This document shows positions 5,805 through 12,013 of a DNA stretch of 12,917 nt, one piece after another. Source of the stretch: an uncultured Candidatus Saccharibacteria bacterium (GTDB lineage Bacteria > Patescibacteria > Saccharimonadia > Saccharimonadales > UBA6022); NCBI GenBank assembly GCA_946887425.1, contig CAMPKW010000027.1, forward strand, positions 1-12,917, in the 5' to 3' direction. Under the pieces are notes generated by a model. The model was not told the DNA's origin. It did no database searches and was given only the letters and a program-made list of their open reading frames with translations. Numbering within the stretch: position 1 is the stretch's first letter; every line of letters starts with the position of its first letter. Position numbers and translations under genes: made by a program.

Positions 5805-7740
5805 ACCGGTCGTTTTAAGCAATGGTACCCTTCATGTTGGGCTAAATACCTATGGCCTCGTGCATGATTTCTACTTTCCGTATGTCGGACTCGAAAACCA
5901 CTCCGCTGGTAGGTCCCTCCGCCACCGCGTAGGCGTCTGGATCGACGGCCGGCTAAGCTGGCTGGATGACGGCAGCTGGACATTCAAATTTCGCTACCCG
6001 CACAGCGCGCTGATTGGCCATACGCAGGCGAAGCACGATGAACTCGGTGTCCTGATTGAATTCGATGACCTCGTCGATGCACATAGCAATGCACTGCTTC
6101 GTAACATTCATATTGTTAACCTCAAAAATGAACAACGAGAGATTCGTTTGTTTATGCATCAGGCGTTTGCAATTGGCGACTCCCGTAGTAATACCGATAC
6201 GGCACAGTATCTACCCGATAGTGACGCAGTATTGCACTACCGCGGCCGTCGCGCATTCGTAATATCTGGCGACGTCGAAGGCCAGCCGTTCGACCAACAC
6301 TCAATTGGTCTTTTTGGCATTGAAGGTCACGAAGGCACTTATAGAGACGCCGATGACGGCGAGCTCAGTCAAAGCAATGTCGAGCATGGCCGTGTAGACT
6401 CGACAATTCGATTCAAGTTAGTTGTCGAACCGCTTAGCTCTAGTAGAGTCCATTATTGGGTGACGGCAGCAACATCAATCAATGAAGCTCTGAAGATCCA
6501 CAAGCAAATTCAAGAGCAGGGTCTCCTTAAGCATCTCCACCGCACAGCTGGCTGGTGGCACGAATGGCTTCTCCCTGCGCTTCACGTTGCCGACAAGATC
6601 GACCCTGATCACCGTGAAACATTCCTCCGTAGCATCATGATCATCAAATCACAGATCGACAACGGAGGGGCGGTCATAGCCAGTACCGACACGACAATGC
6701 TTAACTATTCACGGGATGCCTATGGCTACTGCTGGCCGCGAGACGGCGCATATGTCGTCTGGCCATTGATTCGCATGGGGTATACCGTAGAAGCACTGCG
6801 ATTCTTCGAGTTCTGCAAACAAGGCCTCCATCCCGGCGGCTACCTGCTACATAAATACCGTGCAGATGGTGCACTTGGTTCAAGCTGGCATCCCTATGTT
6901 CATGACGGTACCGTAGCGCCGCCGATTCAAGAGGACGAAACGGCGTTGACGTTATTTGTCTTTGCGCAGTATTACAAGATGCACCCTGACGCCGAAGTTC
7001 TTGAATCGTTTTATGAAACAATGGTCTGTCCAATGGGTGACTTTTTAGCAAACTATATAGATGAAGCCACTGGCTTGCCGCGACCAAGCTACGACCTATG
7101 GGAAGAGGTATTCCTTACGACAACCTATACGGTCTCTACAGTCTACGCCGCACTTGTCGCCGCAGCTGACCTTGCAGCAATCTCAGACGATTCCGATAGG
7201 GCTGTTAGCTGGCGAGCGGCTGCTGATGACATTCTCGAGGCCGCACACAAACACCTCTATAATGCTGAACGAAAAGCCTTTTACAAAGGAGTAATCGTTA
7301 AAGATGGCGTCATCATAAAAGATGACACATTTGACATGTCGAGCGTTTTTGGGTCATTCATGTTCGGATTATTCCCATCCGATGGCGACGAACTCACCTC
7401 TTCAGTTCAAACACTCCGGCAATTATTCGGATTAAACGACGGCACAATCGGCCTGCCCCGATATGAAAATGACAACTATCAGAGGCAGGACGAATCAATC
7501 ACGGGCAACCATTGGTTTATCACGACACTATGGCTTGCTCAATACTACATCGAACATAGCCAAACCGAAGAAGCGACAAGAATCCTCGATTGGGTAAAAC
7601 GTCACGCCCTTTCAACTGGCGTCATGTCCGAGCAGGTAAACCCAACCGATGACGCAATTCTATCTGTCGCTCCTCTTACCTGGAGCCATGCAGAATATGT
7701 CGCTACGCTACTCGATACGATAACGGAGATGGAACAATAA
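5797..7740 (+). CDS. Glycoside hydrolase family 15 glucoamylase
   Basis: This 647-aa GH15 protein should release beta-glucose from the non-reducing ends of alpha-1,4-glucans by inversion. Residues 1-250 or so form the N-terminal beta super-sandwich of prokaryotic glucoamylases, opening with LSNGTLHVGLNTYG. The (alpha/alpha)6 barrel follows, with YCWPRDGAYVVWPL (311-324) at substrate subsite -1 and PPIQEDETA (375-383). The predicted catalytic acid is E436 in YDLWEEV and the predicted base is E612 in GVMSEQ, matching E179 and E400 of Aspergillus glucoamylase. GLPRYENDNY (552-561) and LTWSHAEYV (627-635) are also family-like. No signal peptide is seen. The ATG at 5797 overlaps the GH57 stop by 8 nt, with GGAG nearby at 5787-5790; the longer frame from 5611 runs through GH57 coding sequence and is rejected. 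Confidence 0.93.
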   Translation: MARPVVLSNGTLHVGLNTYGLVHDFYFPYVGLENHSAGRSLRHRVGVWIDGRLSWLDDGSWTFKFRYPHSALIGHTQAKHDELGVLIEFDDLVDAHSNALLRNIHIVNLKNEQREIRLFMHQAFAIGDSRSNTDTAQYLPDSDAVLHYRGRRAFVISGDVEGQPFDQHSIGLFGIEGHEGTYRDADDGELSQSNVEHGRVDSTIRFKLVVEPLSSSRVHYWVTAATSINEALKIHKQIQEQGLLKHLHRTAGWWHEWLLPALHVADKIDPDHRETFLRSIMIIKSQIDNGGAVIASTDTTMLNYSRDAYGYCWPRDGAYVVWPLIRMGYTVEALRFFEFCKQGLHPGGYLLHKYRADGALGSSWHPYVHDGTVAPPIQEDETALTLFVFAQYYKMHPDAEVLESFYETMVCPMGDFLANYIDEATGLPRPSYDLWEEVFLTTTYTVSTVYAALVAAADLAAISDDSDRAVSWRAAADDILEAAHKHLYNAERKAFYKGVIVKDGVIIKDDTFDMSSVFGSFMFGLFPSDGDELTSSVQTLRQLFGLNDGTIGLPRYENDNYQRQDESITGNHWFITTLWLAQYYIEHSQTEEATRILDWVKRHALSTGVMSEQVNPTDDAILSVAPLTWSHAEYVATLLDTITEMEQ

Positions 7741-8423
7741 TGAAACACCTCGCCCGTAAGCTAATACACCATGCAACTCGTACTGCACACCACTTCAAGC
7801 CATCAACAATACGCGATAGACGCCAAAAACGTAATACCTACCAGTATTTTACCGAGCAAAATGGCTTTGTGTACTTTGGTTATGTAGACCATGCGGACGA
7901 TGATCATAATGTCATACGCGGCCTTACGGCCACCTCTACGCGAAAGGATGCCCACTATAGCGTCGGCTCTCAGAATGGATACGATATTGCATTTGTCGAA
8001 CGAAAAATAACCTCTCACACTTGGACTGTTCTTGATATTACACTCAAGAATGCCGCTGACTATCCGCATATATTTATCGGAACTGGTCACCATAGCGAAC
8101 GCTTCTATGCCCACCTGTTCTTTAAGTTTCGACACCTACGACAGGTGCCGATCGGAACATACGAAATATACGATCCGCAGTTTACTGATCATTACCGAAT
8201 GTTCGCATCACCCTCATCATTTCTTGATGCCGAGCGGCTATTCCCTAATAAACTGGCCAAAATTATTGGTTCTCATTTCCGTCCACTTGCTATTGAGATT
8301 GCGCATGGCCATCTTTATATCTACGCCGACAATCAGCGTGTAACACAGGGTCTATTACAAACGATGCTACAAAATGGACTGTGGCTGGCTGAAGAATTGG
8401 ATAAGAATACGGTGACGATCTAG
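7740..8423 (+). CDS. Unrecognised 227-aa protein, last gene of the alpha-glucan operon
   Basis: I do not recognise this protein. Its ATG overlaps the GH15 stop as TAATG, so it is very likely translated with the operon, and the operon terminator follows 45 nt after its stop. Residues 1-31 are basic and histidine-rich. From about 35 on, the pattern alternates beta-strand-like segments (FVYFGYVD, YDIAFVER, WTVLDITLKN, HLYIYADN) with few helices until the C-terminal LLQTMLQNGLWLAEEL. No signal peptide, long membrane helix, carbohydrate-binding signature or catalytic motif is apparent. The stretch EIYDPQFTDHYRMFASP followed by LFPNKLAKII and IEIAHGHLYIY vaguely recalls DUF3137-like proteins, a weak impression only. 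A role in alpha-glucan metabolism is inferred from position alone. Confidence 0.8.
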   Translation: MKHLARKLIHHATRTAHHFKPSTIRDRRQKRNTYQYFTEQNGFVYFGYVDHADDDHNVIRGLTATSTRKDAHYSVGSQNGYDIAFVERKITSHTWTVLDITLKNAADYPHIFIGTGHHSERFYAHLFFKFRHLRQVPIGTYEIYDPQFTDHYRMFASPSSFLDAERLFPNKLAKIIGSHFRPLAIEIAHGHLYIYADNQRVTQGLLQTMLQNGLWLAEELDKNTVTI

Positions 8424-8455
8424 TTCATAAGCGATATTGAAAGTAGGACGGTTTT

Positions 8456-8467
8456 CAACATATGTTG
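8456..8467. repeat. 12-bp perfect palindrome next to the operon terminator
   Basis: CAACATATGTTG is fully self-complementary and directly abuts the terminator stem that starts at 8468. It has no loop, so as RNA it would not form a useful hairpin. It may be a protein site or chance. Confidence 0.3.
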
Positions 8468-8508
8468 CCAAATAAAAAACCCACCACGAGGGTAGGATTT
8501 TTATTTGG
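8468..8508. terminator. Bidirectional terminator shared by the alpha-glucan operon and tRNA-Tyr
   Basis: Eleven-base arms CCAAATAAAAA (8468-8478) and TTTTTATTTGG (8498-8508) flank an inner stem (8480-8485 with 8491-8496, one mismatch) and the loop ACGAG. Plus-strand transcripts end in TTTTTATTT and minus-strand transcripts in TTTTTTATTT. The outer three bases, 8506-8508, are also the CCA end of tRNA-Tyr. Confidence 0.85.
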
Positions 8509-8590
8509 TGCTGGAAGTAGGACTCGAACCTACGAAGCCGAAAGGCGGGAGATTTACAGTCTCCTGTGATTGCCACTACACGATTCCAGC
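8506..8590 (-). tRNA. tRNA-Tyr (anticodon GTA)
   Basis: On the minus strand this 85-nt class II tRNA folds with acceptor GCTGGAA/TTCCAGC, a 3-bp D-stem GTG/CAC, anticodon stem GGAGA/TCTCC with loop CTGTAAA (anticodon GTA), a long variable arm with a GCC/GGC stem, and T-arm GTAGG/CCTAC with loop TTCGAGT. The discriminator is A73 and CCA is encoded. It is probably transcribed together with the upstream tRNA-Thr. Confidence 0.97.
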
Positions 8591-8594
8591 ATCT

Positions 8595-8627
8595 ATGTTG
8601 CGCCTACGAAAATCATAGGAACAACAT
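8595..8627 (-). other. Spacer hairpin between tRNA-Thr(TGT) and tRNA-Tyr
   Basis: ATGTTG (8595-8600) pairs with CAACAT (8622-8627), and inside it CCTA (8603-8606) pairs with TAGG (8616-8619), leaving a 2x2 internal loop and a 9-nt loop. It fills the spacer of the predicted tRNA precursor and includes the last base of the tRNA-Thr CCA, so it may guide processing. Confidence 0.4.
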
Positions 8628-8703
8628 GGAGCCGCTTTACGGATTCGAACCGTAGACCTGCTGTTTACAAAACAGCTGCTCTAACCAGCTGAGCTAAAGC
8701 GGC
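8627..8703 (-). tRNA. tRNA-Thr (anticodon TGT)
   Basis: The minus strand folds as a 77-nt cloverleaf: acceptor GCCGCTT/AAGCGGC, U8 and A9, D-arm GCTC/GAGC with a 9-nt loop, anticodon stem GCTGT/ACAGC with loop TTTGTAA (anticodon TGT), a 5-nt variable loop, and T-arm TACGG/CCGTA with loop TTCGAAT. The discriminator is U73 and CCA is encoded. It reads ACA and, by wobble, other ACN codons. Confidence 0.97.
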
Positions 8704-8725
8704 ATTTGCACGAAGTACAGATATA

Positions 8726-8754
8726 AGTGTATCGAAAAGTTGCGATGTTTTCAA
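8726..8754 (-). promoter_or_regulatory. Promoter of tRNA-Thr(TGT)-tRNA-Tyr
   Basis: Read on the minus strand, TTGAAA (8754-8749) is followed after 17 nt by TACACT (8731-8726). The start of transcription would be near 8719, about 16 nt before tRNA-Thr. It is divergent from, and does not overlap, the tRNA-Thr(GGT) promoter. Confidence 0.7.
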
Positions 8755-8787
8755 CCCTAAACTTAAAGAATATGAAATCGTCATTAC

Positions 8788-8816
8788 TTGGTTTTTTACC
8801 TCAGTTTTGCTACAAT
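8788..8816 (+). promoter_or_regulatory. Promoter of tRNA-Thr(GGT)
   Basis: TTGGTT (8788-8793) and TACAAT (8811-8816) are 17 nt apart, and the -10 has an upstream TG (TGCTACAAT). The start of transcription would be near 8823, 6 nt before the tRNA. Confidence 0.75.
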
Positions 8817-8828
8817 TGTCCGAGGTAT

Positions 8829-8903
<75 letters not shown>

Positions 8904-8941
8904 TTTTTGTGTCCGTACCCCTAGCAATCACGGTTAATTTA

Positions 8942-8950
8942 TGCTAGTAT
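8942..8950 (+). promoter_or_regulatory. Possible extended -10 box of rpmG
   Basis: TGCTAGTAT has the TGn extension followed by TAGTAT (8945-8950). No good -35 is seen. Transcription would start near 8957, leaving a 31-nt leader. Read-through from tRNA-Thr(GGT) is an alternative source of the message. Confidence 0.3.
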
Positions 8951-8987
8951 AGGTAAGATTGATATAACAACCGTAAGTGAGTTTATA

Positions 8988-9194
8988 ATGGCAAAGAAGA
9001 ATACAAAGCGCAAATTGGTTGGCCTCGTTAGCGAGCTAAGCGGCCACCGTACGTACTACACTACTAAAAACGTACAAAACACGACCGAAAAGATCAGCCT
9101 AAAGAAATATGATCCAATCGCTCGCACACACGCTCTCTACGTCGAGACAAAAAAGAACCTCGGACGTAACGAGATCAAACCACGCAAGGGTTAA
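8988..9194 (+). CDS. rpmG: 50S ribosomal protein L33 (bL33)
   Basis: This 68-aa basic protein matches bL33, a small component of the large ribosomal subunit near the E site. The core TYYTTKNVQNTTEKISLKKYD and PIARTHALYVETKK align with the family's RYxTTKNxxNTxxRLELKKFxP and the following strand. There are no cysteines, so it is the zinc-free form and would not need zinc. The segment before TTKN is shorter than in common homologues (ELSGHRTYYTTKN), and a C-terminal tail of about 12 residues (NLGRNEIKPRKG) extends past the usual end. AAGTGAG (8975-8981) lies 6 nt before the ATG as ribosome binding site. The gene lies just downstream of a tRNA-Thr and ahead of a strong terminator. Confidence 0.9.
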   Translation: MAKKNTKRKLVGLVSELSGHRTYYTTKNVQNTTEKISLKKYDPIARTHALYVETKKNLGRNEIKPRKG

Positions 9195-9201
9195 TCCCTA
9201 C

Positions 9202-9230
9202 AAAATATCCCTCACAACGAGGGATATTTT
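9202..9230. terminator. Bidirectional terminator between rpmG and the TPR gene
   Basis: Perfect 12-bp arms AAAATATCCCTC (9202-9213) and GAGGGATATTTT (9219-9230) enclose the loop ACAAC. Plus-strand RNA ends in UAUUUUAUUU. On the minus strand the stem ends in AUAUUUUGU, so it may also serve the convergent TPR gene, whose stop codon lies about 45 nt away. Confidence 0.88.
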
Positions 9231-9274
9231 ATTTGGCCCATTTCGACCATTGAACAAATGCTGGTCGTAGCTTA

Positions 9275-9928
9275 TTACATAACTACGCGACGTGGCTGGC
9301 GAACACGCTTCGGTTGATGTTGCGGAATCATCATTTTAGCAGACTTCTCGCGCAGTCCAAGTGCAACATCACCCTGCCCTGTACGATCATAGGCATCAGC
9401 TAGGATATTAAGGGTCTGAGGGATTGGATCAAGCTCAACGGCGCGCTCCAAGCTCGTGATCATCTTCTTGTCGTTACCCAACTTCTCCTGCACCTTTGCG
9501 TACGCAATATGACGTGCCGATAGATCACCTTCCATGGCAAGCGCTTGTTCGAACGCCAATGCAGCCTTCTCATAACTCTTTGTTTCGTAATAAATAAGCC
9601 CGACATTATGTAGACTACTGGCACTAGGTTCAAGTGACTGTGCAATCTCAAAACACTCAATCGCGTCTTTGAAAGCCTGCTGTTTTGCATACAGAATACC
9701 GAGGCGGTTATATGCCGTTGCATTGCGCTCGTCGACACGCAAGATAGTAAGAAGTGCTTTTTCTGCGCGAAGATACTTCTTTTCGCGCAAAGATTCTTGA
9801 GCAATCTGCCATAGACCCTCAAGTTTGTCAGATAGTTTCGTCGGTAAGTCAGCAACCGCCTCGCCAAGTGTTTGGCGTTGAGTAATTGCCCACGCACCAA
9901 ATAATGCAACCAAAATAAGTCCTAACAT
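9275..9928 (-). CDS. Membrane-anchored TPR-repeat protein
   Basis: This 217-aa protein starts with a hydrophobic helix (about 1-16, MLGLILVALFGAWAI) that would anchor it in the membrane with the rest probably cytoplasmic. At least four tetratricopeptide-like repeats follow at about 40-73, 74-107, 108-141 and 142-175, with a partial fifth (176-200). Examples are AYNRLGILYAKQQAFKDAI and LHNVGLIYYETKSYEKA. TPR arrays are protein-protein docking surfaces. The C-terminus is basic (QPKRVRQPRRVVM). No enzymatic domain is present and the partner is unknown. The start at 9928 is preferred to an in-frame ATG at 9949, because the codons between them contain a perfect extended -10 box (TGCTATAAT) and the hydrophobic segment begins at 9928. 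Confidence 0.85.
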   Translation of the reverse strand: MLGLILVALFGAWAITQRQTLGEAVADLPTKLSDKLEGLWQIAQESLREKKYLRAEKALLTILRVDERNATAYNRLGILYAKQQAFKDAIECFEIAQSLEPSASSLHNVGLIYYETKSYEKAALAFEQALAMEGDLSARHIAYAKVQEKLGNDKKMITSLERAVELDPIPQTLNILADAYDRTGQGDVALGLREKSAKMMIPQHQPKRVRQPRRVVM

Positions 9929-9937
9929 TGTCTCTTT

Positions 9938-9946
9938 ATTATAGCA
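9938..9946 (-). promoter_or_regulatory. Extended -10 promoter of the TPR gene
   Basis: On the minus strand the bases read TGCTATAAT, a perfect extended -10. The hexamer ends 9 nt before the ATG at 9928, so transcription should start only 2-3 nt before it and the mRNA would be essentially leaderless. The -35 position (GTTTTC) lies in the T-rich side of the holB terminator hairpin. Confidence 0.65.
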
Positions 9947-9955
9947 CAACGTGGC

Positions 9956-9984
9956 GAGAAGAAAACGGATACATCCGTCTTCTC
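9956..9984 (-). terminator. Probable terminator of the trpS-rluD-holB operon
   Basis: On the minus strand GAGAAG-ACGGA, a TGTA loop and TCCGT-TTT-CTTCTC form an 11-bp stem with a 3-nt T bulge; the 3' side is pyrimidine-rich. A second hairpin lies directly after the holB stop at 10020-10000 (9 pairs with one mismatch, loop CCG). The T-run is weak, so termination may be partial. Confidence 0.45.
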
Positions 9985-10019
9985 GAGCGAGGCAGTGTTA
10001 CATTACTACGGTAGTAGTG

Positions 10020-10847
10020 TTATATCACAAGCATCAGAAGCTGAAGGCGAATATTACCATTTGCCTCGATGACATCATACACACCTGAAAGCCGCTCCAA
10101 TTGCCGTATCAGCTTCGGTTGTGGCTGCGACTTCAAGCTATGTTCGATGATTTTTATGCAGTCCCTAATCATAAGAAGTGCCTTCGGGCGATCATCTCGA
10201 TAGCCATGAGCAACGAGAAGCTTATCATAAGCGCTCCCCTGCAGGAAAGTTCGGGCATCACGCATAATTGCAACGCGCTGCGTAAAATAGTCTTCGTCGT
10301 TATGTAGCCGTGTCAGCTCCGCAGGTAGTCCACTTGCCATAAATAATAACTGTGAACGCTTCGTGACGTCACTGATACCGAATGAATCTAGGAATGCATC
10401 CGACTGTGCCGGTGTGATCTTTCGCAGCTCTACGTGCTGTACCCGGGATCGTATAGTCGGCAAAAGTCGACTTGGCTCATGTGAAGCAAGGATAAATGAC
10501 GTGCCCGCAGCGGGCTCTTCAAGCAATTTTAAAAATGCGTTTTGCGCCTGATGGCTCATTCGCTCAGCATAATCAATAACAATAACACGCTCACCAACTT
10601 GCTTAGTTCGAGCCTGTGAATACAGCCGACGAATACTATCAACCGTTATACTCCCCTTTTCAAGATCTACCTTATCATCTTTTTCCGGCAACACGACAAG
10701 GGCATGCGCAGCGTGAGCGTGCGCGACATTGCGAGCGATAGTTCCCAACCCCACACCTTCGGCAGCGCTCAGTAGAAGTGCATGAGGCAAGTGAGCAGTC
10801 ACTTTGGCGAGTAGCGCATCACTAGTGGGATGCAGTACAAGGCTCAC
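10020..10847 (-). CDS. holB: DNA polymerase III, delta' subunit (clamp-loader AAA+ protein)
   Basis: This 275-aa AAA+-type protein fits the delta' subunit of the replicative clamp loader, the ATPase-inactive part that helps load the sliding clamp on DNA. The degenerate P-loop region is AAEGVGLGTI (28-37), with no Walker lysine. ITVDSIRRL (67-75), VIVIDYAERM (88-97, Walker B-like), NAFLKLLEEP (103-112) and IRSRVQHV (132-139) follow. The last corresponds to the family's SRC motif with Val for Cys. The cysteine-rich zinc module of E. coli delta' and of gamma/tau is missing, and the protein is shorter than E. coli HolB (334 aa). Translation starts at GTG (10847-10845), overlapping the rluD stop as GTGA, with AAAGGA just upstream. 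Position after rluD and trpS in one operon implies co-translation. Confidence 0.85.
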   Translation of the reverse strand: MSLVLHPTSDALLAKVTAHLPHALLLSAAEGVGLGTIARNVAHAHAAHALVVLPEKDDKVDLEKGSITVDSIRRLYSQARTKQVGERVIVIDYAERMSHQAQNAFLKLLEEPAAGTSFILASHEPSRLLPTIRSRVQHVELRKITPAQSDAFLDSFGISDVTKRSQLLFMASGLPAELTRLHNDEDYFTQRVAIMRDARTFLQGSAYDKLLVAHGYRDDRPKALLMIRDCIKIIEHSLKSQPQPKLIRQLERLSGVYDVIEANGNIRLQLLMLVI

Positions 10848-12013
10848 AGGTCCTTTGCCTCGCTAAAGTGCTCTACGAACGCTGATGGAACTGGCGCATG
10901 GAAGGTTTTTCGCTCCCCGCCAGGAATAGTAATCTCGAGGCTCGATGCATGAAGATACAAGCGGTCAGCTTCTTTGCCGTATACTTTATCCCCCAGGATT
11001 GGCGTACCAATATATTGCATATGAACACGCAGCTGATGCGTACGGCCGGTATGAGGTTTCAAGGCAACGAGTGTCTCCTTCTCGGTAGTAGCGATTATCT
11101 CATACGTAGTAAGAGCCGCTTTGCCCTTCGGGTCAACTCGGAATGTGCTCGGCGCGGAAGGGTTGCGCCCAATTGGCAGATCGAGTTTGGCTTTTGCCAC
11201 CTTTGGCATCCCATTAACGATCGCCGTATACGTCTTTTTTGTGCGGCGGTCGCTAAATTGCTTTTGCAGCATCGTGGCGGTTGCGTCATTACGAGCACCA
11301 ATCATGATTCCGCTCGTGTCTCGATCGAGGCGGTGTACGATACCGGGGCGGTTCGAATCGCCATTATGGCTCGAGTACCTGCGGAAGAATTCACCTACGG
11401 TAAATTCTTCGCTAAGTGCACCCTTAGCATGACTCAACACGCCAATAGGCTTATTGATAACAATGACATTGTCGTCAATATAGACGATCGGCAACTCTTC
11501 GCCGGTGAAATCAACTGCTTCGGGCATTTCAATAGCAATGCTATCAACACTGGTAATATCAAACTTTGGCGAAAGGCGTACCTCACCGTTTACCGCAACG
11601 TGTCCAGCTTTGATGTGCTTTTGCCACGTACTACGCGATAGCTCGGGGTAGCGCTCGGCAAGCTCAAGATCGAGTCGTTTCTTATTTGATGTTTCAACAA
11701 AGAGATAGCAATCCTTACCCTTGAATGGTAGGCCGTAGGTAGTAAGATGGTCATTTGGATTTTCTACCACCTCGCCGCGAACACCCTGCTTTTCTGTCTG
11801 AACTTGCTCAAGAATATACTCAGTATCGTCTTCTGCCAAGTCATCAAATAGAATGTAAAATTGACGCTTATTGAAACGAAATGCAACCATTGTGCTTTTT
11901 TCGGTTGGGTTCGAAAACTTTACCATTTCGATATGACGAGGAACGTTTTCTTCTCCCGCCAGCTCGAATCGGCGCAGGATAGCGATAATATCTGAACTTG
12001 AAATTTTAACCAT
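10844..12013 (-). CDS. rluD: RluA/RluD-family pseudouridine synthase with extra N-terminal domain
   Basis: This 389-aa protein isomerises uridine to pseudouridine in RNA, by family membership most likely 23S rRNA. An S4 RNA-binding domain is at about 111-160 (KRLDLELAERYPELSRSTW, then HVAVNGEV). The catalytic domain begins near 175 (IVYIDDNVIVINKPIGVLSH). The catalytic Asp is D230 in GIVHRLDRDTSG. GRTHQLRVHM (323-332) and PILGDKVYG (338-346) are later motifs. E. coli RluD has 326 residues and begins almost directly with S4; here about 110 residues precede it, with a mixed helix/strand pattern I do not recognise (for example MVAFRFNKRQFYILFDDLA). The ATG overlaps the trpS stop as TAATG. The exact target uridine cannot be told from sequence, so the symbol is a family-level label. 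Confidence 0.88.
   Translation of the reverse strand: MVKISSSDIIAILRRFELAGEENVPRHIEMVKFSNPTEKSTMVAFRFNKRQFYILFDDLAEDDTEYILEQVQTEKQGVRGEVVENPNDHLTTYGLPFKGKDCYLFVETSNKKRLDLELAERYPELSRSTWQKHIKAGHVAVNGEVRLSPKFDITSVDSIAIEMPEAVDFTGEELPIVYIDDNVIVINKPIGVLSHAKGALSEEFTVGEFFRRYSSHNGDSNRPGIVHRLDRDTSGIMIGARNDATATMLQKQFSDRRTKKTYTAIVNGMPKVAKAKLDLPIGRNPSAPSTFRVDPKGKAALTTYEIIATTEKETLVALKPHTGRTHQLRVHMQYIGTPILGDKVYGKEADRLYLHASSLEITIPGGERKTFHAPVPSAFVEHFSEAKDL

Noticed and set aside
10898..11641. 247-aa plus-strand reading frame
   Set aside because: It is antisense to the pseudouridine synthase catalytic region; no motif was seen in it.
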